A stretch of 64,000 nucleotides of DNA, from NCBI RefSeq assembly GCF_003663845.1, contig NZ_RCCA01000001.1, forward strand, positions 3,844,001 through 3,908,000, written 5' to 3'. This DNA comes from Chryseobacterium sp. 7. GTDB lineage: Bacteria > Bacteroidota > Bacteroidia > Flavobacteriales > Weeksellaceae. Position numbers and translations under genes: made by a program. Numbering within the stretch: the first letter of the stretch is position 1; each line of letters begins with the position of its first letter. Below, piece after piece: positions 40,786 to 50,047 of this stretch. Below the pieces are notes generated by a model. That model was given only the letters and a program-made list of their open reading frames with translations. It was not told where the DNA came from and searched no databases.

Positions 40786-42543
40786 TTATAATTCTTTTTC
40801 TTCTTCCATTTCTACTTCATGGCGAAGCTGGGCCTTGTAAAGAGTAGCATAATATCCGTTCTTATCCAGAAGATCAAGGTGTTTCCCTTCTTCTACAATT
40901 TTACCATGTTCCATTACAATAATCTTATCGGCCTTTTCAATAGTAGAAAGTCTGTGGGCGATGATAATGGATGTTCTGTTTTTAGTAATTTTTTCAGTGG
41001 CTCTCTGAATCAGTTTCTCACTTTCATGGTCAATGGAAGACGTAGCTTCATCCAGAATTAAAATTTTTGGATCAGATAAATACGCTCTCAGGAAAGACAG
41101 CAATTGTCTCTGACCTAAAGAGATGGATGAACCTCTTTCACTCACTACATAATCATATCCACCGGGAAGTTGCTGGATAAACTGGTCAACTTCAATCTCT
41201 CTGGCACCTGCTTTTATTTTATCCAATGTTATACTGTCATCTCCAAAGGCAAGATTCTCAAAAATACTTCCGTGGAAAAGGAAAACATCCTGTAATACCA
41301 CTCCGATATGACTTCTCAGATTATAAAGCTCGTAATCTTTTAAATCCACATCATCAATCAGAATATTTCCGGAATTGATATCATATAATCTTGTAATCAA
41401 ACTGATAATAGTAGATTTTCCTGCTCCTGTAGCCCCTACAATAGCAACCGTTTCTCCAGGATTTACTTTAAAATCAATTCCTTTCAGAACTTCCTGCTTT
41501 TCATCATAGGCAAAATGCACTTTCTGAAATTCAATTTTTCCGGCAAAGTGGTCTTTCTTCACCGTTCCGTTATTCGGCATGGAGTTCTCTTCATCCATGA
41601 GTCCCAACACTCTTTCTGCTCCTACAATTCCTCGCTGGATATTATTGAAACGGTCTGCAATCTGTCTCAAAGGACGGATCAGCATTGAAATATACTGGAT
41701 AAATGCAATTACCACCCCTGCACTAATCGTAATATATCCGCCATAGAAAAGGATAAACCCGATGAATAATGAAGAAATAAGCTCTACTACAGGAAAGAAC
41801 AGTGAGAAAATAAATACGGTTCTCAGTAATGCTCCCTTAAGGGTAATATTGATATCATCAAATTTCTTAAACTCAGATTCCTGCCTGTTGAATACCTGAA
41901 TAATTGACATTCCCGCCAATCTTTCCTGTACAAATGAATTTTGATTGGCTGTCCAGTTTCTTTCATCCCCAAAAGCTTTTTTAAGTCTTTTCTGGAAGAA
42001 TCTTGTAATCACCACCATTAAAGGCAAAATAGCCAGTGTAATATAACTCAGGTGAACATTGGTACTGAACATCATCACCAGTACAAACAAAATTCTCAGA
42101 ATATCCCCGAATACCATCAGAAAACCATCCGTGTACACCGTTGCAATAGTTTCCACATCTCCTACCGCACGGGTTACCAACTGTCCGATTGGAGTTTTAT
42201 CAAAAAATGAAGTTTTGAAATAAATCAGCTTAGCATATAAACGCTCTCTGATATCCCTGATCACATTCTGCGAGATGAAATTTGAAAAATAAACTAAGAA
42301 AAAGTTTAAAATAGTTTCTGCAAACACCAATCCTACAAGAATGTAGATATGTTTCATCATCAAAGCCTTGTCATGCAGCTTTGTAATGTCATTATCCACC
42401 ACCTGCATGGTAAGATAAGGCCTGTAAGTAGAAACGATAGAAAGGAATATGGAAATAATAAGGGTAAGGATGAACCATGAACGAAATTTCATTCCGATAA
42501 AGAACAGCCTTTTTATAATTTCCCAAGTATCTTGTTTTTTCAT
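40786..42543 (-). CDS. ABC exporter half-transporter (membrane domain fused to ATPase)
   Basis: A 585-residue MdlB/MsbA-type ABC exporter acting in the inner membrane as a dimer. Six hydrophobic spans (residues 20-310) precede the nucleotide-binding domain. Walker A is VAIVGATGAGKSTIISLITR near residue 370, the signature ERGSSISLGQRQLLSFLRAY near 470, Walker B ILILDEATSSIDHESE near 500, and the H-loop SIIIAHRLSTIEKADK near 525. All catalytic residues are intact. The substrate is unknown; lipid, peptide and drug export are all seen in the family. The upstream 42719 gene may be independent. Confidence 0.92.
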   Translation of the reverse strand: MKKQDTWEIIKRLFFIGMKFRSWFILTLIISIFLSIVSTYRPYLTMQVVDNDITKLHDKALMMKHIYILVGLVFAETILNFFLVYFSNFISQNVIRDIRERLYAKLIYFKTSFFDKTPIGQLVTRAVGDVETIATVYTDGFLMVFGDILRILFVLVMMFSTNVHLSYITLAILPLMVVITRFFQKRLKKAFGDERNWTANQNSFVQERLAGMSIIQVFNRQESEFKKFDDINITLKGALLRTVFIFSLFFPVVELISSLFIGFILFYGGYITISAGVVIAFIQYISMLIRPLRQIADRFNNIQRGIVGAERVLGLMDEENSMPNNGTVKKDHFAGKIEFQKVHFAYDEKQEVLKGIDFKVNPGETVAIVGATGAGKSTIISLITRLYDINSGNILIDDVDLKDYELYNLRSHIGVVLQDVFLFHGSIFENLAFGDDSITLDKIKAGAREIEVDQFIQQLPGGYDYVVSERGSSISLGQRQLLSFLRAYLSDPKILILDEATSSIDHESEKLIQRATEKITKNRTSIIIAHRLSTIEKADKIIVMEHGKIVEEGKHLDLLDKNGYYATLYKAQLRHEVEMEEEKEL

Positions 42544-42718
42544 TGTACGAATCGAAAGAAAGAATTAAAATAAAATTCTATGCAAAAATAAGACATTATA
42601 ACCGGACTGCCTTTACAACTTTTGCAAATCGTCATAGAAAATTTCAGATACCTACTATTTACAGAATGAATATATTAAGCATTCTTTTGGGATAATAAGA
42701 AAATAAATGTTACGGTTC

Positions 42719-43063
42719 TTACTGATCAATAGTCTTTCCTATTTCTTCAATTTCAATGATGGGCTTTACAGGTCTTTCTTTTATAAATTTATTTTCAAGG
42801 AATTTATAAACTCCCCAAACTGCAACAATAGAGATTAACCAACCAATGATATTCACTCCGGAAAAGCCAGTATAATTGATATTTTCTACAGATTCAGGAT
42901 CTGTTAATCCCAAATATATACCATAACCAAAACCTAATAACAGTTGAGTCCCCAGATAAATACCGATCGCCAGAACACCATACTGCCATTTTGTTTTTCC
43001 AAACCTTTCTGCTAATTGTGCGTAATATCGGTAAGCACCAATAAGAATAAAAATTGATAACAT
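42719..43063 (-). CDS. Small membrane protein, unknown
   Basis: Not recognised. A 114-residue protein with three hydrophobic segments (LSIFILIGAYRYYAQLAERF at the start; GVLAIGIYLGTQLLLGFGYG; NIIGWLISIVAVWGVYKFLE) and a charged tail with IIEIEEIGKTIDQ. It is likely an inner-membrane protein with a short cytosolic C terminus. It lies 28 bases after truA on the same strand. Confidence 0.65.
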   Translation of the reverse strand: MLSIFILIGAYRYYAQLAERFGKTKWQYGVLAIGIYLGTQLLLGFGYGIYLGLTDPESVENINYTGFSGVNIIGWLISIVAVWGVYKFLENKFIKERPVKPIIEIEEIGKTIDQ

Positions 43064-43091
43064 GATTATTATTTTGTTTTTAGTTTTTTAT

Positions 43092-43823
43092 TTAAAATTC
43101 ATACCCTACATCCACCAGATACAACCCATGCCCCGGTGCTGAAGTTCCCGCAGCATTACGGTTTTTATCTTCAATTACTTTACGGAGATCTTCAGGCTTC
43201 AGTTTTCCGGTTCCAATTTCTACCATGGTGCCAACAATAGCACGAACCATATTTCTGAGAAAACGGTTGGCAGAAACTGTAAACTTCAGTTCCGATCCGT
43301 TCTGCTCCCATTCTGCCTTGTACATTTTGCAGATATTGGTTTTGTTGTCAGTCTTCAATTTTGCAAAACTGGTAAAATCTTCATATTCAAAAAGAATCTT
43401 ACAGGCTTCATTCATCGCATCAATATCCAGAGATCTTTTCCAGTGCTGCCACGCAGATTCCTGAGTAAACGGATTTTTTTCCAGAGAGATATAATATTCG
43501 TAAGTTCTGAATATAGCATCAAAACGGGCGTGAAAATCATCTTTTACCGGAAAAATTCTTTTAATGGAAATATCAGGCGGAAGAAAACTGTTCAACCTTC
43601 GTGGAAGCTGGTCATCTAATTCCTTTTCCGTATCAAAATGAGCAAATATTTTTTTGGCATGAACTCCTGTATCCGTTCTTCCTGCACCTGTAGTTTTAAT
43701 CTCTTCGCGCAAAATAGTAGACAGCGCTTTTTCCAGTTCTTCCTGTACAGAAATGGCGTCCGGCTGTATCTGGTAGCCGAAATAATTCTTTCCGTTGTAA
43801 GAAAATTCAATAAAGTATCTCAA
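43092..43823 (-). CDS. truA: tRNA pseudouridine(38-40) synthase TruA
   Basis: A 243-residue TruA that isomerises uridines 38-40 in the tRNA anticodon arm. Evidence: LRYFIEFSYNGKNYFGYQIQ at the start, then TTGAGRTDTGVHAKKIFAHF near residue 52 with the catalytic Asp in the R-T-D-x-G-V-H-A motif. RTYEYYISLEKNPF lies in the middle, and NRFLRNMVRAIVGTMVEIGT near the C terminus. No ATG stands at the expected N terminus: TTG at 43823 (LRYFIEF) or TTG at 43844 must serve, and the shorter one matches the family best. It is divergent from lpxK. Confidence 0.95.
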   Translation of the reverse strand: MRYFIEFSYNGKNYFGYQIQPDAISVQEELEKALSTILREEIKTTGAGRTDTGVHAKKIFAHFDTEKELDDQLPRRLNSFLPPDISIKRIFPVKDDFHARFDAIFRTYEYYISLEKNPFTQESAWQHWKRSLDIDAMNEACKILFEYEDFTSFAKLKTDNKTNICKMYKAEWEQNGSELKFTVSANRFLRNMVRAIVGTMVEIGTGKLKPEDLRKVIEDKNRNAAGTSAPGHGLYLVDVGYEF

Positions 43824-43932
43824 TGTATTGTAATAACTCCACAAAAATACTTTAATTTAACGAAATATTTGTTGAAAAGTCTTTGAGAATATTACACCAA
43901 ATGCTTATGAAAATTACTATTTTTGCAATCGT

Positions 43933-44958
43933 ATGAAAAGATGGTACCTTTATCCTTTTTCCCTTGGTTATCATTTGGTAACGGGTATCCGGAACACCAT
44001 GTATGATCTGGGAGCTTTTAAGTCGACAAAATTCAAAACACCGATAATTAATGTCGGAAACCTTTCTGTGGGCGGAAGCGGGAAGTCACCCATGGTGATG
44101 TATCTTGCCCAGTTCTTATCCAAACATTACAGAACCGGTGTACTTTCACGTGGCTACGGAAGGCTTACCAAAGGCTATGAAGTAACCAATTACGAAAGCA
44201 ACTACAAAATGGTAGGTGATGAAGCCATGCAGCTTTTTGAGCGTTTTAAAAACCGTTTTGTGATTGCTGTTTCCGAAGAACGCGTGCCAGGAGCCAAGAA
44301 AGTAATTGATGATATGGATCTTGAAGTTCTGGTACTTGATGATGCCATGCAGCACAGAGCCATCAAGGCCGGATTCAATATACTGATGACTGATTTTAAT
44401 GATCCTTTTTTCAAGGATTATCTTCTTCCTGCCGGAGATCTGAGAGAATCAAGAGCCGGATATAAAAGAGCAAACATCATCATGGTCAGCAAATGTCCGG
44501 ACGAACTGACGGAAGAAACAAAAAGGTATTATATCTCAAGGATAAGACCTGCTTATGGGCAGAAGGTTTTCTTTTCATCCATTGGCTATGACGAAAATGT
44601 ATACGGAAAAGATAAAATGCTTCCGGATAACAACCTGAATTATTATGATATTTTACTGATTACCGGAATTGCGAATCCAAAGCCACTTCTGGAACATCTG
44701 GCAAAATTCTCAAAAAGGGTAAAGCATTTAAAATTCAGAGATCATCATAATTTCACGGATGATGATATTAAAAAAATCCTTGCCGAGTATAAAAAACTGG
44801 GAGAATATAAACTGATATTAACCACAGAGAAAGACTATGTACGTCTGAAAACTTTTGACTATCTTAGAGAAATTGTTTACTACTGGCCTATCAATGTACT
44901 TATTGATAAGAAAGAAGAATTCAACCAAATCATCTTAGATTATGTTAGAAAAAATTAA
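43933..44958 (+). CDS. lpxK: Tetraacyldisaccharide 4'-kinase LpxK
   Basis: A 341-residue inner-membrane-associated kinase that adds the 4'-phosphate of lipid A. The P-loop is VGNLSVGGSGKSPMVMYLAQ near residue 42. The acidic motif LEVLVLDDAMQHRAIKAGFN near residue 134 (D-D-x-x-Q-H) and LLITGIANPKPLLEHLAKFS near 238 are typical, as is FRDHHNFTDDDI and TTEKDYVRLK. The presence of lpxK indicates a Gram-negative cell with lipid A. It overlaps the nucleoside phosphorylase gene by 17 bases. Confidence 0.95.
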   Translation: MKRWYLYPFSLGYHLVTGIRNTMYDLGAFKSTKFKTPIINVGNLSVGGSGKSPMVMYLAQFLSKHYRTGVLSRGYGRLTKGYEVTNYESNYKMVGDEAMQLFERFKNRFVIAVSEERVPGAKKVIDDMDLEVLVLDDAMQHRAIKAGFNILMTDFNDPFFKDYLLPAGDLRESRAGYKRANIIMVSKCPDELTEETKRYYISRIRPAYGQKVFFSSIGYDENVYGKDKMLPDNNLNYYDILLITGIANPKPLLEHLAKFSKRVKHLKFRDHHNFTDDDIKKILAEYKKLGEYKLILTTEKDYVRLKTFDYLREIVYYWPINVLIDKKEEFNQIILDYVRKN

Positions 44959-45757
44959 AGAGACTGCAGATTTTATTAAAAATATTATTCAGGAAACTCC
45001 TGATTTTGCAGTCGTTTTAGGATCAGGACTGGGAAAGTTACAAAATGAAGTAGAACCGATCCATGTTTTAGAGTACAAAGACATTCCTCATTTTCCACAG
45101 ACTACCGTGGCCGGACATACCGGAAAACTGATTTACGGACTTCTGGAAGGCAAAAAAGTACTGATGATGAGCGGACGTTTCCATTATTATGAAGGCCATT
45201 CAATGGAAACGGTCACTTTTCCCATAAGAGTTTTTCATTTGCTGGGAATTCAAAACCTTATTCTTTCCAATGCCTGCGGTGGTGTAAACCCGGCTTACAG
45301 TGTTGCAGATATTGTCATTCTGAAAGATCATATCAACATGATGCCTGAGCATCCTTTACGCGGAAAAAATATCGATGAGCTTGGACCGCGCTTTGTGGAT
45401 ATGAGTGAACCTTACAACAAAAAAATGATTGCCACTGCGGAACAGGCAGCTGCAGATCACCAAATAAAAATCCATCAGGGAGTTTATGTTGCCCTTCAAG
45501 GACCAACCTTTGAAACGCCGGCCGAATATGGAATGATCAAAGCTATTGGTGGTGATATGGTAGGAATGAGCACCGTTCCTGAAGTGATTGTTGCCAGACA
45601 TATGGGAATGGATGTTTTCTGTATTTCTGTCATCACAGATCTTGGCGGGCCGGATGTAGCTTTTGCCGTTTCTCACGAAGAAGTTTTGAATGCAGCCAAT
45701 AAAGCAATGCCCAATGTAATTGCCGTTGTTAGAGGTTTGATTAAAAACTATCAATAA
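44942..45757 (+). CDS. Purine nucleoside phosphorylase (trimeric type)
   Basis: A 271-residue phosphorylase that splits purine nucleosides with phosphate in nucleotide salvage. Family evidence: PDFAVVLGSGLGKLQNEVEP near residue 22 (phosphate-binding Ser), TVAGHTGKLIYGLLEGKKVL near 56, MSGRFHYYEGHSMETVTFPI near 78, and LSNACGGVNPAYSVADIVIL near 113. Also present are GVYVALQGPTFETPAEYGMI near 180, and the Glu and Asn purine contacts. The length and motifs match the human-like PNP/PunA/XapA class, not the hexameric DeoD. It overlaps lpxK and is probably co-transcribed. Confidence 0.93.
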   Translation: MLEKIKETADFIKNIIQETPDFAVVLGSGLGKLQNEVEPIHVLEYKDIPHFPQTTVAGHTGKLIYGLLEGKKVLMMSGRFHYYEGHSMETVTFPIRVFHLLGIQNLILSNACGGVNPAYSVADIVILKDHINMMPEHPLRGKNIDELGPRFVDMSEPYNKKMIATAEQAAADHQIKIHQGVYVALQGPTFETPAEYGMIKAIGGDMVGMSTVPEVIVARHMGMDVFCISVITDLGGPDVAFAVSHEEVLNAANKAMPNVIAVVRGLIKNYQ

Positions 45758-45791
45758 AATCTTACAGTATTACAACTGAAGGTTCAATATT

Positions 45792-45850
45792 CCACTCCTC
45801 CGGAGGGGTGGCGAAAATTCAGAGAATTTTTGACGGGGTGGTTTACCCCA
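45792..45850. repeat. Palindromic intergenic repeat, copy 1
   Basis: The segment CCACTCCTCCGGAGGGGTGG opens with an internal palindrome. GCGAAAATTCAGAGAATTTTTGACGGGGTGG follows in the reading direction. The same sequence, with a few changes, lies in the opposite orientation at 50048-50098. The rest of the gap 45758-45947 holds only a TAGATTTG -7-like box at 45920-45927 upstream of the next gene. Confidence 0.7.
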
Positions 45851-45947
45851 TAGAATCCATCAATATTATAAATTTTTCCTAATTCCAGAGAAATCAATCC
45901 CAGATTGCAATTCATTGTTTAGATTTGTATAAATGAAATTGTACGAG

Positions 45948-46463
45948 ATGAAAAAGTTGATACTAATTTTTATGATGGGTATTTTTGGAATAAGCTATTC
46001 ACAAAAAGTCCCTGCCGTCCTTAAAACAGGATTTTCAAAAGAAGCTTTACAGCAGAAACTGGAAGATGAAGAGGGAAAAACCGTTACCATCAAACAGATT
46101 CTGGCTCAGCATAAAGGAAAAGTTTTAGTGATTGATTTCTGGGCAGGATGGTGTAGAGATTGTTTAAATGCACTTCCAAAAGCCAAAGAATTAGAAGAAC
46201 ATAACAAGAATATTGATTTTGTATTTCTGTCATTAGACCGTTCAAAAGAAGGATTTGAAAAAAGTCTGGAAAGATTTGATATGAAAGACAAAGAAAATTA
46301 CTGGTTTTCTACAGGCTGGAAAAACGATTTCAATAATTACGTAGACCTTAACTGGATCCCAAGATATATGGTGATTGATCAGAAATCTTCGATTGCAAAA
46401 TACTATGCAATTTCCCCGGAAGATCCTGAACTTCAGCAAACCATAGACAAGCTTTTACAATAA
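45948..46463 (+). CDS. Secreted thioredoxin-like protein (TlpA-type)
   Basis: About 171 residues from ATG 45948 (MKKLILIFMMGIFGISYSQ signal peptide); an ATG at 45933 is in frame but would add five residues. The thioredoxin fold is shown by GKVLVIDFWAGWCRDCLNAL near residue 62, with a C-R-D-C active site. IDFVFLSLDRSKEGFEKSLE and the cis-Pro region DLNWIPRYMVIDQK follow. It acts in the periplasm as a reductase or in redox protection; the partner is unknown. The variant CRDC, rather than CxPC, suits a reducing TlpA/ResA-type protein. Confidence 0.88.
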   Translation: MKKLILIFMMGIFGISYSQKVPAVLKTGFSKEALQQKLEDEEGKTVTIKQILAQHKGKVLVIDFWAGWCRDCLNALPKAKELEEHNKNIDFVFLSLDRSKEGFEKSLERFDMKDKENYWFSTGWKNDFNNYVDLNWIPRYMVIDQKSSIAKYYAISPEDPELQQTIDKLLQ

Positions 46464-46493
46464 CATTTATTTTATCCGAAAAACATCAAAAAT

Positions 46494-46525
46494 TCACTGA
46501 AATCAGAACTTTCAGTGAGTTTAAA
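46494..46525 (+). terminator. Terminator of the thioredoxin-like gene
   Basis: TCACTGAAA, loop, TTTCAGTGA followed by GTTTAAAAATTTTAT, a 9-bp perfect stem with a moderate T-rich tail. Confidence 0.7.
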
Positions 46526-46545
46526 AATTTTATACCCATAACGCC

Positions 46546-47001
46546 ATGATCACAAGAGAAGCCACAGACCAGGATTTGGAAATTCTATTAGAATTTGAAC
46601 AGGGAGTTGTAAGTGCAGAAAGACCTTTCAACAGCACCCTTATTGAGGGAGAAATTCATTATTACGATTTAAACAGCCTTATGGTGTCTTCGGACGCGAC
46701 TGTAATTGTTGCCGAAGAGAATAATGAAATCATCGCATCAGGCTATGCCCTGATCAAAAAAGCAGAGAAGAATTATTATCAGTTTAAAGAATATGCCTAC
46801 CTCGGCTTTATGTATGTAAAGCCTGAGCACAGAGGAAAAGGAATCAATAAAGTGATTACCAATGAGCTCATTGCCTGGGCAAAATCAAGAGGAGTCACTG
46901 AGGTGAGACTAGAAGTATATGCTCAAAATGAATCCGCTATAAAAGCTTATGAAAAAGCAGGTTTTGAATCCCATATTCTTATGATGAGATTAAAACCGTA
47001 A
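46546..47001 (+). CDS. GNAT-family N-acetyltransferase
   Basis: A 151-residue acetyltransferase. The acetyl-CoA site is LGFMYVKPEHRGKGINKVIT near residue 92 (the R-G-x-G-I-N version of motif A), preceded by NEIIASGYALIKKAEKNYYQ. It ends with the usual VRLEVYAQNESAIKAYEKAG and FESHILMMRL. The acceptor substrate is unknown. It stands alone between two terminators or gaps. Confidence 0.88.
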   Translation: MITREATDQDLEILLEFEQGVVSAERPFNSTLIEGEIHYYDLNSLMVSSDATVIVAEENNEIIASGYALIKKAEKNYYQFKEYAYLGFMYVKPEHRGKGINKVITNELIAWAKSRGVTEVRLEVYAQNESAIKAYEKAGFESHILMMRLKP

Positions 47002-47106
47002 GAGATAAAAATAGTTTAAGTACTGTGAAGGATCTTCCATCATCTGGCCTCGCCCTTCCCTTCTATAAAAAATTTACCATAAATAAATGAATCCATATCT
47101 TTGTAT

Positions 47107-48204
47107 ATGGATTTTTCTTTGCCTCTTCGTAAAATTATTCATGTGGATATGGATGCATTCTATGCATCTGTGGAGCAGCATGATAATCCTACGCTGAAAG
47201 ACAAGCCAATAGCCGTAGGAGGACAGCACCGTGGTGTAGTGGCTGCCGCAAGTTATGAAGCCAGAAAATATGGTGTGCGTTCCGCAATGCCCAGTAAGAC
47301 GGCTAAAGAAAAATGCCCGCATCTTATTTTTGTTCCTCCCCGGTTTGCCCGTTATAAAGAAATCTCCAAAAAGATCCGGGAAATTTTCTATGAATATACA
47401 GATCTGGTAGAACCTTTGTCTCTGGATGAAGCCTATCTGGACGTCACCGAAAATAAAAAAGGAATAGAATCTGCCAACCTGATCGCCAAAGAAATCCGTC
47501 AGAAAATCTTTGAACAGACCGGATTAACAGCTTCTGCAGGGATTTCTGTCAATAAATTTTTGGCTAAAGTAGCTTCCGATATTAATAAACCGAATGGCCA
47601 AAAAACCATTCATCCTGATAAAATGGAGCATTTCCTGGAAGAATTACCTGTGGAAAAATTTCACGGGGTTGGAAAAGTTACGGCTAACAAAATGTTTAGT
47701 TTAGGAATTTATAAAGGAAAAGATTTAAAGAAAAGATCACTTGAAGATCTGGTAAGACTTTTTGGAAAATCCGGTCAGCATTATTATAATGTGGTACGTG
47801 GGATTCATACTTCAGAAGTAAAACCTCATCGTATTCAGAAAAGTGTGGCGGTGGAAAGAACTTTTTTTGAAGATCTTCTGGATGAACAGCAGATTAATGA
47901 GAAACTGCAAAGTCTTGCAGAGGAAATTCATCAGAGATTACAGAAAAATAATATTCTCGGAAGAACTTTAACCTTAAAAATAAAATATAAAGATTTCTCT
48001 CTTTTCACAAGAAGTATAACAAGAGAAGATTATTTCTCATCACCCGAACAGTATTATAACACTGGAAAAAAACTTTGGGAACTCCGTCCTTTTGATAAAG
48101 CGGTACGTCTGCTCGGATTATCCCTCTCCCAACTGAATACGGAAGAAAAAAAGCAGGTTTCTGTTCAACTAAAAATCCCGTTTGAGGAATTTGAAAGTGA
48201 TTAG
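47107..48204 (+). CDS. dinB: DNA polymerase IV (Y-family translesion polymerase)
   Basis: A 365-residue Y-family polymerase that copies damaged DNA with low fidelity. Catalytic motif KIIHVDMDAFYASVEQHDNP near residue 10 (metal-binding D), SLDEAYLDVTENKKGIESAN near 105 (D-E). AGISVNKFLAKVASDINKPN lies near 140 and a helix-hairpin-helix segment near 190 (FHGVGKVTANKMFSLGIYKG). The little-finger domain is at the end. No clear clamp-binding motif is obvious at the C terminus (VSVQLKIPFEEFESD has a possible Q-x-x-L-x-F-like stretch). Start taken at ATG 47107. Confidence 0.95.
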   Translation: MDFSLPLRKIIHVDMDAFYASVEQHDNPTLKDKPIAVGGQHRGVVAAASYEARKYGVRSAMPSKTAKEKCPHLIFVPPRFARYKEISKKIREIFYEYTDLVEPLSLDEAYLDVTENKKGIESANLIAKEIRQKIFEQTGLTASAGISVNKFLAKVASDINKPNGQKTIHPDKMEHFLEELPVEKFHGVGKVTANKMFSLGIYKGKDLKKRSLEDLVRLFGKSGQHYYNVVRGIHTSEVKPHRIQKSVAVERTFFEDLLDEQQINEKLQSLAEEIHQRLQKNNILGRTLTLKIKYKDFSLFTRSITREDYFSSPEQYYNTGKKLWELRPFDKAVRLLGLSLSQLNTEEKKQVSVQLKIPFEEFESD

Positions 48205-48248
48205 GTCATATTTTTTCGCTAACTTGTATTAATCAAATCAGCAAATTT

Positions 48249-49721
48249 ATGAACCCAACTATGATCCAATTTTTTCACTGGTATTCTGAAGGTGACGGAA
48301 AATTGTGGAAAGAAGCCGAAAAACAGGCCAGATATTTAGCAAAACTTGGAATCACTTCTGTATGGTTTCCTCCTGCTTACAAAGGAACAAATGGTGGTTA
48401 TTCTATCGGGTATGACGCCTACGACCTGTATGATCTGGGAGAATTTGATCAAAAAGGAACCCTTCCCACTAAATACGGTACAAAAAATGACTATACAAAA
48501 GCCATTAAAACTCTAAAAAAACAGAATATACAAGTCATTGTGGACATCGTTCTGGGTCATAAAGCCGGTGGTGATGAGCTGGAAAAATTCAAAGTGGTAA
48601 AAGTAGATGAGGAAAACAGGGAAAAAGTAATTTCCGATGTTATCGAAATAGAATCTTACACAAAATTCACCTTTCCTGGAAGAGGAAAAAAATATTCTGA
48701 TTTTGAATGGAATTTCACCTGTTTCAGCGGCGTAGATTATGCTGAAGGAATGGATTCTCACATTTATAAAATTCAATCCGAATACGGAAACGACTGGGAA
48801 GAAATGATTGATGATGAAAAAGGAAATTACGATTACCTGATGTATAATGATATTGAGCACCGGAATCCTTTTGTACGGGAAGAGCTCAACACGTGGGCAA
48901 AATGGTATTTTGACCAGACCGATTTTGACGGGGTAAGACTGGATGCTTTAAAGCACATTTCCTTTGATTTTTACAAAGAATGGCTTACCCTGCTTCGTTC
49001 CAACTCCGGAAAAAATATTTTCGCAGTAGGAGAATACTGGGCTCCGGGATATCTTCATCTGCTCCAAAAGTATATTGAAGTAACGGACGGATGTATGAGT
49101 CTTTTTGACAGTTCGCTACAGAATAATTTCCATACGGCTTCCAGGGAAGGTAGTTCTTATGATCTCAGAAGGATTTTTGATGAAACCCTTACCCAGGCAG
49201 ATCCTATGCATTCTGTAAGTTTGGTAGCCAATCATGATACGCAGCCCTTGCAGGATCTTGAAGCTCCGGTAGAGCCATGGTTCAAGCCTCTTGCCTATGC
49301 CCTTATTTTGTTGAGAAAAGATGGCTATCCATGTGTATTTTACCCGGATCTTTATGGCACTCATTATGTGGATAAAGACAGAGAAGGTAATGATCAGGAA
49401 ATATTTATGCCCAAAGTAGATGGCATTGAAGAATTATTAAAAGCGAGAAAAGATCATGCCTACGGAGAACAGCAGGATTATTTTGAAGATGCTAATTGTC
49501 TCGGCTGGGTACGTACAGGAGATGATGAACATACAGGATGCGCTGTGGTTTTAAGCAATAAAGATTCTTACAACAAACCTATGGAAGTAGGAACACTGTA
49601 TGCCGGTAAAAAATTCAAAGATCTGCTGAAACGATTCAAAGAAAAAGTAACCATTGATGAAAACGGATGGGGAGATTTTCCTGCTCCGGCAGGAAATGTG
49701 AGTGTATGGATTCCTGAATGA
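48249..49721 (+). CDS. Cytoplasmic alpha-amylase, GH13
   Basis: A 490-residue GH13 amylase without a signal peptide, close in layout to cytoplasmic AmyA-type enzymes. Features: IQFFHWYSEGDGKLWKEAEK at the start, GITSVWFPPAYKG near residue 35, and IQVIVDIVLGHKAGGDELEK near 95 (conserved region I). TDFDGVRLDALKHISFDFYK near 228 has the nucleophile Asp, IFAVGEYWAPGYLHLLQKYI near 257 the general acid Glu, and SLVANHDTQPLQDLEAPVEP near 322 the stabilising Asp. All catalytic residues are intact. It degrades intracellular or imported maltodextrins or glycogen. Stands alone. Confidence 0.95.
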   Translation: MNPTMIQFFHWYSEGDGKLWKEAEKQARYLAKLGITSVWFPPAYKGTNGGYSIGYDAYDLYDLGEFDQKGTLPTKYGTKNDYTKAIKTLKKQNIQVIVDIVLGHKAGGDELEKFKVVKVDEENREKVISDVIEIESYTKFTFPGRGKKYSDFEWNFTCFSGVDYAEGMDSHIYKIQSEYGNDWEEMIDDEKGNYDYLMYNDIEHRNPFVREELNTWAKWYFDQTDFDGVRLDALKHISFDFYKEWLTLLRSNSGKNIFAVGEYWAPGYLHLLQKYIEVTDGCMSLFDSSLQNNFHTASREGSSYDLRRIFDETLTQADPMHSVSLVANHDTQPLQDLEAPVEPWFKPLAYALILLRKDGYPCVFYPDLYGTHYVDKDREGNDQEIFMPKVDGIEELLKARKDHAYGEQQDYFEDANCLGWVRTGDDEHTGCAVVLSNKDSYNKPMEVGTLYAGKKFKDLLKRFKEKVTIDENGWGDFPAPAGNVSVWIPE

Positions 49722-49779
49722 GATTAATTTACCTGAAACCCTTGTCAAAGTTTGGAACCTTGACAAAGGTCTTTAAGAT

Positions 49780-49947
49780 TTAGCAGTAAATGTATCTGCA
49801 ATTCCAGACATCTTTAGCCCATTCACAGCATTGTCCGTCTTCTGTGGAAGTACAGCATACTTTACCCCAATTTAAGTCTCCGGCTTTTAAGCTCTTTAAT
49901 TCCTGACGATCAAGCTTTCTTACTTTGAATTCTTTGTTTGTATTCAT
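49780..49947 (-). CDS. Short Cys-rich peptide with double-Gly-like leader (RiPP/bacteriocin-like precursor)
   Basis: A 55-codon gene with ATG at 49945-49947 and stop at 49780-49782. It begins MNTNKEFKVRKLDRQELKSL and then KAGDLNWGK. The stretch L-x-x-x-E-L-K-x-L-x-A-G resembles the conserved leader of Bacteroidota bacteriocin-like or natural-product precursors, with cleavage after the A-G pair. The remaining core has six cysteines, arranged CC, CC, C, C (VCCTSTEDGQCCEWAKDVWN followed by CRYIYC). No modifying enzyme or exporter lies next to it, so it is an orphan precursor or small secreted Cys peptide. Length and conserved leader argue against a chance frame. Confidence 0.6.
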   Translation of the reverse strand: MNTNKEFKVRKLDRQELKSLKAGDLNWGKVCCTSTEDGQCCEWAKDVWNCRYIYC

Positions 49948-50047
49948 AATTATTATTTTTTATGGTTTAGTTATTAAATATACATTAAAAATAACAATTA
50001 TGAATACATATCTCACACGAAAACAAGTGAATACTAAAAATATGTTT

